Assembly: GCA_949128115.1 (NCBI GenBank)
Contig: OX421962.1
Location: 36,293,745 to 36,357,744, forward strand
DNA length: 64,000 nt
DNA from: Anaspis maculata
Taxonomy: Eukaryota; Arthropoda; Insecta; Coleoptera; Scraptiidae
Direction of reading: 5' to 3'
Made by a program: the position numbers and the translations under genes
Shown here: in pieces, positions 22,692-34,695 of the stretch
How positions within the stretch are numbered: the first letter of the stretch is position 1
Layout: each line of letters begins with the position of its first letter
The notes under the pieces: model-generated
Told to the model about the DNA's origin: nothing
What the model saw: the letters and a program-made list of their open reading frames with translations, nothing else
Database searches by the model: none

Positions 22692-24150
22692 ATACTAACC
22701 CACAGAGAGACGCCAGTGTGTGGTGTGTGTGCGGCTATCCTCTTGACATCGGCAACGATCCACGCATTCAATAGAAACTAGACCCATTATAACGAGTTTA
22801 TTGTATAATAAATGATTTATCAGAGATGTTATCTCTGCTACATTAGAGGCGTTGGTGAAGTCAAAGTGTGTCGACAATATGTATGAGTATGCATATGAAA
22901 TTGCGTAAGTGTACCGCGAAATCTTGCTGGCTCGCACTGAGCATTTAGATAAAAATTTAGAAAGCTTCATCATACGGCTTAAGCTTAGTGGTTATATGTA
23001 CCAAAAAGTAATAAAGGTAGTAATTTATCGTTATTCGTTATGGGGAACATCAAGGCTCATGCGTGATGATATGATCGCTTTAGTCATGTTCTGATGTTGG
23101 AACAAGACCTGAATGGTTTCAATTATCTCCGAGGTAGGTATACAGCGTATCGAAAATGCTTTTAGATAAATATAGGTATGTAAATGAATGAATGGTCTAC
23201 AAACTAGAAACAAGAAGCACTATTCTTCTGTAAGTGCATCGGGAAATAATTGTTTGAAAAGAACTGCTGACGGAACAGCATCAATTTATTCATCATAAAA
23301 CTTGTTGATTATTTGCTTTTTTTCATGGGACAGCATAGATCGAAAAAGGAGACTTTTCTTAAGAAGGGGAGATCTAAAGATGAAACTTCTTGGTATTGAA
23401 GTCTAAATCGTGCGTTGAAGTAAGACTAGATAACAAGAATAAATTTGTGACTTTTGTGACTTGTGCCTCTTGTGATTTGTGACTCTTGCGAGTGTTACGA
23501 CGACATTCTGATGTTTTGTCGTGAAGACACAGGCCACTTTACCCCACCTCCATCCCCCGATAATACGTCGTTACATAGATTGAAAAAAACCACGAAGAAT
23601 CTTGCATCTTCAGTTGTGCCATACGACTTGAAGTATCTATAAACCAGTTCGGTACTTAAGTGTATCTCTTGTTTATTCCTAATACGCACGAGAAGTCAGG
23701 CGTCTTATTTTGAAAAGTATATATTATCTTATTCACTGAACGTGGGGTAGGTAAGTTGACTTTCGTTTATTTATTTGTTTATTATAATATCATTACTGTC
23801 TACCCACTTGATATCAAAATTCTGGTTCTAAATGCGAAAATTTCAATTCTAGTCGATGTTTCTGCTATTTTCATAAAATAAGATTTGAATTATTGAAAAA
23901 GCTGAGTACAAAATTTAACATTTGGAAAAAATGGAAAAGGGGTGGCCTGACAGGTTTTGCACGAGGGCGGCCGAATGTCTAGAGACGGCCCTGCTGATCA
24001 CTTTTGGATGGTATTGTGATAAATGTTACATCCACGAAAAATAGAACGTAGCCCCTTGTGGATCGTTAATGCCGTAAACTGACCCTAGGATGTTCTGGGA
24101 AGTTAACCAAAATATCATCAAATAATAAAAATAAGAGAGGGCATCTGTAA
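22692..24150. other. Unassigned DNA, no gene recognised
   Basis: Frames of at most 92 codons on both strands without domains. No inverted-repeat element was seen. Confidence 0.4.
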
Positions 24151-24650
24151 TGTAACCCACTCTTTGACGTTTGGCTGTGATCGTCGTTGCTTCTTCTCTT
24201 CCCAACGTTGTTTACCTTTCACCTACGTTGTGTGAGTTCTTACTCTAGATGAGGATGTGCCCTTGGGGATGAGGTTGAATTCTCGAATGAGACGCGAATG
24301 GAACACAAGCAAAATGAACTTCTATTGAAAATCATGAGCAAAGTTTTGAATGAATTCGTTTCTTTTCTCAAAACCCCTGACAACAATAAACTGACAGTGA
24401 TGGAATGACAAAACATGGATGAAGAACAATAAAACACAAACACAAATGAAACAAGAAAAATCATCACAAATTATTCAGACAATGCAAGAATTTACAACAA
24501 TAAAATGAGCACAAAATCAGATTAGCAAATCAAAGCAAGAAATCATGGAACATGTCAAACTGTCAATTTAATCGCAAAGGAAAAGTGACGTATTCGCTGA
24601 CAGGCACACATGGGAAGAACAGGTCAAAGAAACCCCTGCGTATAGCCCGA
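24151..24650 (+). repeat. Dispersed repeat family, copy B
   Basis: Aligns with 9778-10444 from tgtaacccact to aacccctgcgtat. It lacks the SINE seen in copy A and has its own insertions around 24290-24340. Non-coding. Confidence 0.65.
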
Positions 24651-26050
24651 TCCGAGTGCTAAAAAATCCCTCCCCTAATGATTTGAGCTAAAGTCGAGTG
24701 TGAATGAGTCATGATTAAATGACAGAAGTCACTTCAGTAATGCATTTTCCAAGCCAGCGTGATAGATAAGTGAACAATAAATGAATGATCGGCAAACAAG
24801 TAGGTAAATAAGCAAGGAACAAATGATGAGTGAATAAGTGAAATCGGGTTTAGTCATACAGGCACAGGTGTGACTAGGTCCAGCTCAGCGGTCCTCTTTT
24901 GTCGTCTTACTTGAAAGTGAAACCCCGCAACGTGAATCCAAGAGTTAAATTTGGAGTCCGATGTATGTACCTTCGTGAATTTCCTGATCGAATGGACAAG
25001 AAAATCTGAAAAAGCCTATTTTCGATGAGGCCCCACGTGGGATCAACCCACTCAGGTGCTTGCCAGTAGAAGTGCCGACAAGACCGCCCGAAGTACTGAA
25101 CAGAGCGGGGTAAAAGCAAAAGAAGTGATACCGGGTAGGAAACACTTCTTCAAAATTGAGTGCATCTACATTCGTTCCTGAAGGTGAACACTTATTTTTG
25201 TTTAATGCAAGATAAGTGACATTTACAGTTGAGCTTGTGAACGAACATTGTCGGTATTATCGAGGAATGAGAATTGCAATCACAATCACGTGATATTACC
25301 TAATACATATGTTCATGAATAAATATGCTCGTCAAAACAGGGCAGTACAACAAAACAAATCCGAGTTTGTAGCAGCGGCAAAAGGGATGGGAAACTGATG
25401 TTGCGATTCTCAAAAAAAACAACATTCCACAAACACTCCGTTACACTAGGCAAACCAATAGCCGACAGGATTTCTTACATAACAGAGTGTCTTCAGAATG
25501 CCACTCTTTATAGAACTGCACCATAATTAGAAATAGTAGGAGATCACGTTAAACATCATGGAAAAATATTACATAATCTCCCCTTTCCAAGTGAGAAAAT
25601 GTTAGTAAATTCAACAAGGCAGATTCATACAAGCAGGTGGACCCCTCCTTTGGACACGGAGAAGCGTGCAAGTCTCTCTTCCTTCTTTTACTTTCATGTA
25701 TAAGTAACCCGACAATGGAATGTAAATGAATCATAAAAAGCACTGTTCTTTACTTCACGGCTGATTTGGCATAGCTGGGTTTCTTCTTGTTGTCTTTTTG
25801 TTTGTTACATAATTTGTATACATGCACAATGAACCTTGAATACTTTTTGCTGGTCCAGAATTACAGTGTTGTATGTGCTATCTGAACAGTTCCGTATTTT
25901 CGATTGTCACAAGAATAAATGAAGATCACTCATCACTTTTTGTGGTAATTAAATTCCGCCAACACCTGAGGCAACGTTTTTGTAATACATCAGTGCTGTT
26001 ATATGGAAAACGTAGCAACGTAAGAAATAATCCACTAAACCCCAAAATAC
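24651..26050. other. Unassigned DNA, no gene recognised
   Basis: Two overlapping minus-strand frames (66-70 codons) at 24907-25145 have no recognisable domain. Nothing else was seen. Confidence 0.35.
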
Positions 26051-26333
26051 TGTCGCGATAGGGCCAAACTCCCACCGGCACAAGTCAAAGCAAGTGAAGC
26101 GAAGTGTGTGTGCGCGTTGGGAGAGGACTTGTTGAGTGAACTCGAGGAAGAGTGGTCGAGGTAGAGCTAGAAAGTACCATAGAGATCTTATAGCTTAACC
26201 TTAATAAATGTAGTCTGATCAGAGCCTGTGGACTTTACCTTCTTAGCCCCCAATAACCCCCAAGCTAGAAGGACCAGCCCTTCTAGCACCGTCTAAGGAA
26301 GGCCAGCAACAGCGGCTTCCTTTAGACGTGACA
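26051..26333 (+). mobile_element. Solo LTR, 283 bp (unrelated to the BEL element)
   Basis: The unit opens TGTCGCGATAG and closes GACGTGACA, giving the TG...CA and TGTC...GACA inverted ends expected of an LTR. The 4-bp direct repeat ATAC flanks it (26047-26050, 26334-26337), and an AATAAA lies at 26203-26208, about 125 bp from the 3' end. No internal coding sequence is attached, so it is a solo LTR left by recombination. A 4-bp duplication suggests the Ty3/Gypsy group, but this is inference. Confidence 0.75.
26203..26208 (+). terminator. AATAAA polyadenylation signal in solo LTR
   Basis: Canonical hexamer inside the 283-bp LTR, on the strand set by the LTR ends. Confidence 0.55.
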
Positions 26334-26776
26334 ATACGCTTGCAACAATGCAACTCCGAGCCAACGTCTTGAGAGTGCAAAGTGCACACCCACTAGATTT
26401 ACGGAATTTGTCATCAAAATTGAGATCATTTTGACAGTAGATGAATCATACAAAATTCAAATCAGTGCAAAGCACCTTGATTTCAAAGGGGGAAAATTGC
26501 GGTTTACGTTGACCCGTGGAGAACAAAGAGAACAAATAATTTCGTGTTGTGTACAATAATTATGCGGACAAAATATGTATCGAAATGCCATGCATGATTT
26601 GGTGGATGGGTGGAAGCCAAAATTACTATACAATAAGCAATGAAAAACCAACCTTCTAGTTGGTCTAAAAAACGCACACCGAAGCACCGCACAATTCACG
26701 TGTCGTCCCTCACAACAGCTGTTTTTATCTCTAGCGGCCGCCGCTCGCGCTCAGCGCCATCTCCCTCTCCCATCAG
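26334..26776. other. Short non-coding interval
   Basis: No feature recognised. Its right end is the pyrimidine-rich tract that serves as an acceptor for the candidate exon at 26777. Confidence 0.4.
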
Positions 26777-27074
26777 CAAACGCTACGCACGTTTCTTCAA
26801 CGACGATATCTACTCCAGGCGTACCAACGTACAAACAAAACAAAGGGAGAATACGACACAGCGCCCCACTCTTTACCTCAAAAAACTAAAATTTGTTTCG
26901 AACATTTTTTTTGACACACTCGAAGCATTTCCTCAAACTGTCTTTTACTCTGGACAGGATCGTGAATTCTGGGACATCCTAAAGAAATTAATTGATTCAT
27001 CAACATTTAATTATTTTACTTACGCATATTTGGAGAGCACCCTCATCGTTAACGATTTTGAATTTTGCCATCAT
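26777..27074 (+). CDS. Candidate internal exon, unknown protein
   Basis: The best non-transposon open frame of its area (open from 26640) contains a strong acceptor (ctccctctcccatcag, ending 26776) and a consensus donor (cat|gtaagg at 27075). The intervening 298 nt are open in one frame only. They encode a basic start, then an amphipathic stretch with KKLKFVSNIFFDTLEAFPQT, FYSGQDREFWDILKKLID and FTYAYLESTL. The composition is protein-like and not low-complexity. I do not recognise the family. The frame could instead start at the upstream ATG (26640), adding about 46 arginine/serine-rich residues. No partner exon was found. Chance is a real alternative. Confidence 0.33.
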
Positions 27075-29008
27075 GTAAGGTCGACAATATTTTGATTGAA
27101 ACGATTTGGCTTTCAAAATTGGGACTTATATCTCATATTTGTTGCATCCATAAAAATATATACAAAAGCAAATAATTTGCAGAAAGGAAAATCATAAAAT
27201 CTCTAAATGACAGTTTTATTTTTATACCTACGCATGCTCACATAATATAAATAATGATTGAATAAGTAGGATGTTTATATCCTGCAAGTAGGTATCAGTT
27301 TCATAGAAGTAAAATTGATGACATTTACATTGGATATGTTTGTTCCTTTTTGAAAGTTCGCACTTTCGTATGTAGGTACCAAGGTTGCTGTTTTCGCAGT
27401 TCACGAAATTATATTTTCGGTGAGTTTGGTTTCTGCAATCTCATATTTTAATCATATTTCCTATAACAAATCAACAAATAAAAAATCTACTGAACTTAAC
27501 TCGGTTAAGGGGTTCCTGATGCCACTGAATTAAGAAAAGTCACTTTTGGTACCTTTTTTTTCAACAGAAAACGTGTAGGGTAGATATTTACGTGATTACG
27601 TGGAAAGAAAAGTACGATCTCGAATAAATCTTCTTGATTCCGTCAGTATATACCCTACGTACCTCAATTTCGGTATTTATTTTAATAACACAAAACACAA
27701 CCAACTTCGGCAGGCCATAACCTGAGTAATTACAGGCTGGAAACCCTGCGGTCTTGAGCCAACCTTGACATTGCAAATTACATTTGCGCGCGGAGGCCCC
27801 CGAAGGCCCGCGTAATTGGGCCAATAAATTGCACCTCGCACCAAACTCTTTCCTCATGTTTCCTCTTATACGTATAGGTAACTCATAAGGAGATGTAGCA
27901 TGACGATGGTTCCATAGATTCCTCCGCATCTTTGCTTCGCTCTTTGTTCTAAGGCCAATGCTGGTACCATATTAAGAGGCGCGGATGAAGTGTAACTAAC
28001 TGGTGTAAAAATCATAAGTGTACGTTGGCATAACTGTATATTTACTTTGATTACCCTTTTAGCGCTGGGTCTAGGTGCGGGTATTCTCGGGCTTTTAATT
28101 AGCAAGCTATAAAGCTAAGCTGCCTGCATGTGAAGCAGTTCCTGATCTTTCCGAGACAGCACTTGGAGAAGTGCCGGAAGCACCCTTCTTTTAACGATCG
28201 AAAGACAATTTCAGTTGGATTGCTCAAGTTATACTTACTGCAGCATTTTTGCCGCAGCATTGTAGATAATAACAAATCGATGTCGTGTGTAGTGACTGCG
28301 CCATCATAAATCAACCGTCCCTGAACAGGTACATGGAAGTTATTATCAGCGAGCATTATTATAAAGCGCGCAAGAATGGGAGTCTGAAAAAAGGACTGCT
28401 GCACGCCCGGGGAATAACGGAAAACTATATGCTCATGATCTGCTGGTTGGTCCTTATCTCGCGGTCTAATCGGCATTGTGTATCGGCAACTTTATCGCGA
28501 GATATCGGCACAAGAGCAAAACTTCGATTTCGTGACATAACGGACATCGAGCCAATAGATTACTTCCTCTTCTTGGGTCTTGGTCACTACCATAACAGCC
28601 CAGATATGATTATACAGAGGTACGAAGAGAGAAGGGCGGGTTATAGAGGTTAATTAGCATCGTCCTCCTTAACTATCGGCATGGTAATATAATAGCAATG
28701 TCATAACACGGTGAGATTGTTCTCGGGGAGATTTATGTGGTACCGTTAAAATGACAATTGCAGACAAACAAGTTCTTGCATGCGTGTACAGTGTATACAC
28801 ACACATACACGCGGGGAACCCAGCGAATTTATGATCTTGCCGTATTGATGTTGTGCAATTCCAATATTCAGTAATTGCATTCAAATTGCGATATTCAGGC
28901 AGCGTCCGCAAGTTTACTGCCTAATTATGATAACTGTAGTCTCGAAAAGTGTGCGCGAGGCGAAGGCAGAACCGAGTTTTCGGCTCAATATTTTGCTATG
29001 GGAGGCTT
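27075..29008. other. Unassigned DNA, no gene supported
   Basis: Overlapping frames of 113-125 codons on opposite strands (27588-27929, 28099-28476, 28285-28653) contain no domain I recognise. At most one strand of the 28099-28653 overlap can be coding, and I could not decide between them. Confidence 0.35.
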
Positions 29009-29530
29009 TTAGTGTGCCACCATAACCGTCGCAATTATGACCACAATTTGGGATGGAGATGTTATGTTGATGGTTTTCGGGCGATCTTCAAGTTTTATAA
29101 TTTTTATCGGCAGCGTATTTCTGGCCGAACCTTCAACGCTTATCTCCACTAAAAGCCCAATTTCAAAAAACTCCGGCAGAATCAACTCATCTTCCCTCTT
29201 CTTTGAGTCTGTCAGACTCCCGCAAATGCAATCTGCAGATGCAAGTTCAGAGATGGAGACTTCTTCCAAACAGTCCTGCGTTTCTTCAATGCTTTCGATA
29301 AAAATTTAATACATATGCATATTGAACGAGTTTCTCTGTAGATTAGGCTCCAAGAAGTTTCATGCAGGCTCAAAAATCTGTATAGCGATGGACAGAACGA
29401 TTGCGAACTTCGAGTTGGTCTTTATAGCTTCTGTATTCTCACGAAGACCTAGAAGCTTAATCAGTTCACTTGGTATTCAAGAAATAAGAAAAAGAACCTC
29501 AGATCGGGTGTTCAACTCAAGGTACCTATA
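29009..29530 (-). pseudogene. Possible decayed coding remnant, minus strand
   Basis: Read on the minus strand, two blocks look protein-like. One contains PSELIKLLGLRENTEAIKT and then KFAIVLSIAIQIFEP (about 29480-29360) before a TGA. The second is open from about 29306 to 29009 and contains CICGSLTDSKKREDEL, LPEFFEIGLLVEISVEG and KIIKLEDRPKTINITSPS. The second block has no ATG at its start. The blocks have in-frame stops between them and no clear splice sites. This fits a decayed gene or mobile-element protein. No family was recognised. Confidence 0.25.
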
Positions 29531-30751
29531 CAACGCGTACAATCGTAAAAATGATTGGATCAAAGACTTTATGACGCACTGTTTACCATTTCCATTGAGC
29601 AACCGTATAAACACCACACAATGATGTATGGTTCGTGTCAAATTGAGACCGTTGTTTCCCTTCTGCTTCCTACCATGCAGTTCGCCATTGACCGACGATT
29701 TTTCAGTTCAGTCATGTCGGCGGCGTCCGGTAAAAAACCACCACGCATACACACACATACTATTTTCTGTTTTGTAATTGTTCTATTGTTGAACAAACCG
29801 ATGCATTTTCCGGTATTTAGACTCGCAGCGGCTATGGGAACGCACAACGCAGCCATAGCATCAGAGTTCTATACTATACCCGGTACACTAAATATATGCA
29901 CAAAGTGGTATCCTCCGGGCAGCGGAGACAAGTTGAAATTCAATCAGATTGTGCCCACCAGCCACAGGTTTCTCTACCAATACCACATACACCCGACAGA
30001 ACAAAGCTGATAAGCTTGATTAAGGATTTTAATCGGATTCGCCGAGTTCTATGTTTGGATTTAGCCGGGGTATTTAAAATGCTTTTTTCCCGATGGTATC
30101 GAATTGCAAAAGCTCCGCACCAACGGCACACCAGACGGTTCAAGGAGGTACGAATTTATATGGCAAAGTCCCAAGAAAACCGATATATTCTGTCGACACG
30201 ATCAAACTAACGCAATTTTTAAACGGAAGAAAATCGACGTTGTTCTACAAGAAACCCCATCCACACTTGACTTCCTCACCTAACTTGCTATATTTTTTTA
30301 GGACAAAGTCTACAGGGATGCCCATTTCTGAGTTCCGCACTGAACATTTTTATGATGCCGCTTGATAGGTTTTTAGGGCTAATTATTATAATTATTCTCA
30401 TTGTTATGAACCGTTGAGTGTTTCAATAATCAGAAGGAAAAAAAAAGTTCAAACAAACACTATTCATTACCGCGTACTATAACTAATTTACAAATCTCAT
30501 GACTCCTTGCACTTAGGAATCGCTCTTTTCAACTTCACTGATACGCTCATTGTCGCTGTGAATTCACTCTGACCTGATCCCTGATTCGAATGTTTTCGAA
30601 TTCCATATTTTAACTTCTTTCGGAAAGGCTTCGAATGTTCTCGTCGCTTCCATTGTCGTTCCAGTATACTCCAGCAATGGCCGGCAGTCAATGACCAGAG
30701 CTCAGGAAAAGTCCATCGGCTTCGCGAAACTTTGGCAACCTCTCGAAGCGC
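29531..30751. other. Unassigned DNA, no gene supported
   Basis: A 151-codon frame (29555-30010) and a 104-codon frame (29896-30210) have no domain and no splice pairing. Confidence 0.35.
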
Positions 30752-30830
30752 GGCTCCTCCGCCAACTGTGCAGGTGTGTGCCTTATTTGTACGTCGCAGT
30801 CTCCTTTGAGTTTCGTAACACTGCTCCTCC
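30752..30830 (-). repeat. Diverged coding-like repeat, copy 1
   Basis: Matches 58199-58276 at about 75% (tcctccgccaa, gcag-tgtgtg, gagtttcgt-acactg). On the minus strand both keep an open frame with the pattern EQC-ETxxRxRRxxKxH and then GGG. This copy lies in a 125-codon minus frame (30497-30874). The ...K-x-H...GGG pattern loosely recalls Myb/SANT-like DNA-binding proteins, but the match is too short to assign. Confidence 0.4.
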
Positions 30831-32105
30831 CTCTTAGGCTTTCTCGTCCCGAGCAGGCACTTCTCGAAGTTCACGGCCGAAAATCACACTTGCCTATAAG
30901 ATCAACAATCGGGTGATCCAGGAAGCTCCAGGGTGATCCCCAGATCATTTGGGTGAGTATATTTAGGCTGGTTAATATAAACGTCTACTCGAAAATGGGA
31001 TATTCGCTGGAAACTCCATTTCGGAGATGAGCCACAAACCCGTTCATTTGGCGGAGGAGCCGATCGATAGCCTGCTGGACTCCTCACGAGGGATTCGACA
31101 CAACTAATTTAATCAATATATATAATAAATCTAGTCTGGTGGTCTGGTGTTGTGGTAGTCAGAGAGCTCTATTAAAACTGCTGGGCTCGCTATGGCCCTA
31201 AGAGACGCATTCATTTGCGTGTTTGTTTCTCTTTATACCTATTACCGACAAACTTGAATTCCTATTTCGGAGTGAGGTGTATAAGTCAATTTGTTTATTC
31301 TCACATTTTCTCGGAATACACGCACTAGTGAACGAATGAGCTCTGATGCGCTCCCGGGCAAAAAGCTCCAGCCGAAAGCCCCGGCGACTTGATCGAGTCA
31401 CCGATCCTTATCTTCGTTTGGTCTTTTTGCGCAAACCATAAACAATAAAAATTCAAATCGCGGTGTCCGTTTATTTCCTCTTTTTGGTTCTTAAGGCGAA
31501 ACAGCACAATCAGAGCATAAACCCGCATTTCATCATAATTATGCGGCTCTAAAATTATGATGTATGTATATGTTGGTTTGTGTGCATGTATGTACTCACG
31601 TATATTATGCATGTGGCAATTATTAATTACGTGTACCATTGTTGCACCTACATTAAAAACACTATTCTACCACCTTTGTTCATCCATCAGATCTATTTTT
31701 GGTAATTATTATTCTGAGACTTTTCTTCAGGATCTTGTGTATAGCTCACGCAGTGGGAAAGCTTGATGCCGATTGAATGCGCACTAATCAGTGACAGTGA
31801 CCTTCAGACCATTATTTGTCGTATACAAGGCGACGATTTCACGTTGCGTTACGCAACACTCGAACCGTAAAAATCGAAGACCCTATTGCCGCGCCGACAC
31901 GTGAAAGGCGTTTCAGACCCTGAAATCGCTGATTTCAGTCGCACCTCGCGGAGAAATTAATGATAGGTTAGAAGACCAGCGCAAATGTTTCCTTTGAGCG
32001 CCCGTGACGGAGGAGAGAAGCCGGCCGAGCATATAGGCAGGCCAGGCAGAGAGTTCAATCGATCGGATCCGGTAGAGTTCTCACGTTTTTGTTTGTTATT
32101 TGCAG
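30831..32105. other. Upstream region of the candidate exon at 32106
   Basis: No gene was recognised. From about 31840 the DNA becomes moderately GC-rich. It ends in a T-rich acceptor-like tract (tttgtttgttatttgcag), so it may be an intron or promoter region of the following exon. Confidence 0.35.
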
Positions 32106-32327
32106 GTTGGAAATATGTAAATCATGGCCACGATAGATAGCGGCACGGAGACGCTATTTTCGGACGACTCGCCTTGCGAGCTGGTATCGCCTTCGGTGGG
32201 GTGTTACGGTGGTGAGGCCGAAGGACATTTCGACAATGACCATCATCATCATCCAGAGCCCAACAGCTACAACAACAGCAACGTCGCCCCGCCAAACATC
32301 CAACCTTTCAGCGGAGTTCTTGAGAAG
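32106..32327 (+). CDS. First coding exon of an unidentified, probably regulatory, protein
   Basis: The ATG at 32124 (context atcATGG) opens 68 codons that end in phase 0 exactly at a consensus donor, AAG|GTGAGT (32328). A good acceptor, ttgttatttgcag, ends at 32105, so the exon may have an 18-nt leader after a non-coding first exon. The peptide begins MATIDSGTETLFSDDSP. It is acidic and Ser/Pro-rich at the start, has a four-histidine run near residues 40-43 and an Asn/Pro-rich tail, and ends GVLEK. Such composition is common at the N-terminus of transcription factors. I do not recognise the gene. The next exon was not found, and the following DNA looks intronic. Confidence 0.55.
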
Positions 32328-33550
32328 GTGAGTACTTTCTTGAGTCGTCAGTGTATTGAAGATTTGCTCTGTTTTATACTAATTCATAGACCAGATAGAT
32401 TACGGAAAAATCTTCTTGTGCAGTTTATTCAAACTTGATTATTGTAGGAGGGAAATCTTAAGGTTTAGGACGAATCAAGGGTCTCAAATTTTCGTCCAAA
32501 CACGACAAATTTAAACTTGATTATGAAAAATTATTGTTGGTCTTTGTAATTTGATCAAATGCACAATGTCAAGTATGGATCCTATAAATCTTGAAACAGT
32601 TGGAGCTCTGCTGCATGTTCAACACTTCCAGTTCTGGTGAATATGAATAAGGGGTTACACGTGCTTAATTTACGTAATTAATAACCGAAGGCGAAGAGCA
32701 AGTCTGACCCAATTTCGGGCATCAATAATTGAGAAATGAAATTATACCTACGAGATGCGATCGCCGAGCTACGGAACTTGGACTCTTTGATGATGGTTCT
32801 TGTTCTTGTATAATATAATTTAATTTATGCAATGTGTAATTGCATTTTCCAGACATAATTGATAGAAAGTCGTTTTCAGTCTTGTTTTCGTAGTATAGTT
32901 ATACGCTTACAAAAAATTTTTGTTATATTTATGGAAAAAAAACTAAAAATTTGCATATACAATCTTATTGATGAGAAATCGAAGACTAAGAACTTGATAT
33001 GCTTTAAAGGCTTCAAGAGAAATTGAGTGAAACTGGAGAAGCGACAAGAAATAGAAATGAGCAAAAATCAGGAAAATAGTAAAAGAAATAAAGCAGAACG
33101 GAATAATATAACAGCGAGTGCGGTGAAGGCGGTTTCTGGAGCATAGAAAATAAATTCACTCTCATTACATCGCAACAAGCATTCTGATGCGTTGATTGAA
33201 TACCTGCATTATCATAGAAATTGAAATTGAATGAAGAAAAGTGTTTTGTTCTTCACTTATTCACTTTATTTTATTACTAATGAATACCGTGCATAGAAGC
33301 AAGTTTTGAAGATGTCGCGTCTATGAGAGATCGTTTAACGTTTTGCAACGGTAATGCAGAGTCTCACATTAACGCTAGTGAATGATTTGCAGAATTGGTG
33401 AATTGCATGCAGAAATATTCTCTAATCTCTACCCTACAAAGAAAACCGCAACTACATAATACTTGACCCTTGTACGCAAATCAGCCTTTTTGACCGCATG
33501 TCAACATTTTCTCGCCAAATGCACTGTCTGGTCCGGTTGATCTTTGCCGC
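32328..33550 (+). other. Probable intron sequence
   Basis: It begins with the GTGAGT donor and is AT-rich with no coding frame. If the exon at 32106-32327 is real, this is the start of a long first coding intron that also contains the foldback element at 33551. Confidence 0.4.
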
Positions 33551-34453
33551 CAAAATTTTTCACAGGAAAACGCCGAAACAGGTTTTGTTTCGAGGCAAAC
33601 AGCTAGGACACAAACTGCCAAATTTTTATCTTCAACTTCTTCGCCCCCACCTCACCCTACTTTAAAATTTCAAATGGCATTACCTATTTTGTGATACATT
33701 AAATTGAAGGCAATAAAATTCTCTTTTCGTCAAACATATTTCTATTTTTTCAAACCAACCCCCAACCCTTGTGAAAATGTTGATGAAAGGAAACTTTTTC
33801 CCCTTTGACCTCTCGATTCTTGAGCAATAGACTCTCCAGCAAAAATAGGTGGATTTTTATTTCAAGGGGGTCAATCTAAGACACGTATGGCCAAACTTTC
33901 ATCTTCATCCCCTCGCCCCCACTCTACCCTACTTTAAAATTTCAAGTAGCATTACTTATTTTGTGATGCATCAAATTGAGCGCAATAAAATTGTCTTTCC
34001 GTCGAAATTATTCAAATTTTGTTTTCCACTCCCTTGAAGTGAGGTAGGGTGGGGGCGAAGGGGTTGAAGATGAACATTTGGACATACGCGTCTTAGATGA
34101 CCCCATTGTAATGAAAATCGACCTGTTTCTATTCAGCAGTGTTTCTGCTGAAAAGTCTATTTCTCAAGAATTGGAAATTTATCGGGGTAAAATGTTCCAT
34201 TTTATTAATAAGTGAAGAGAGGATTTCACAAGAGTTGAGAGAGGGGGTTAGAAAAGTGGAAATATTTTTGGCAGAAAGAGTATTGTATTGGCTCCAATTT
34301 GATGTATCACGAGATACGTATTGCTATTCGAAATTTTGAAGTAAGGTGGGGTGGGGGCGAAAGAATTGAAAATAAAAATTTGGCAGTATGTGTCGTAGAT
34401 GTCCCCCTCGAAACAAAAATCGACATGTTCCAGCGTTTTCATGTGAAAAATTT
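33551..34453. mobile_element. Foldback element with mirrored internal units, copy 2
   Basis: The outer arms pair over about 120 bp: caaaatttttcacagg at the left against cacatgaaaacgctgg read inward from the right, then tgccaaatttttatcttcaa and tcgcccccacc. Two forward units (from 33620 and 33880) have actttaaaatttcaa followed by ttttgtgatRcat. They are mirrored by two inverted units (near 34030-34100 and 34290-34440). The motif gatttttgtttcgagggggacatct is shared with 20670-21693 (quoted in parts: cgagggggacatct). Terminal cagggtg was not found, so the ends may be lost. Confidence 0.65.
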
Positions 34454-34695
34454 TGATGAGAGAAATGAATACTCTTTTATTGGTTGTGGATAAAATGTTA
34501 TTAACTCAAGTTCTATATCGTAATTGGATTATTACTAACTCCTAGGAGGTCGAAAGTAGCTCCTCCACCTCTTGGCCTGAATGTGACAGAGAGCTTTATC
34601 TAGCCTTGTTTGATCTTTTTTGAAAATTCTTTGAAATGTCAAAAATACAGCGTCTTTTCATGTGGAAACTCAATTGAATCACCCTTTATAAAAGC

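Noticed and set aside
28099..28653. Overlapping 125- and 122-codon frames on opposite strands
   Set aside because: Neither strand has a domain or splice support, so no coding call was made.
29555..30010. 151-codon plus-strand open frame
   Set aside because: No domain, no splice sites at its edges, and histidine/arginine/serine mix typical of chance translation.
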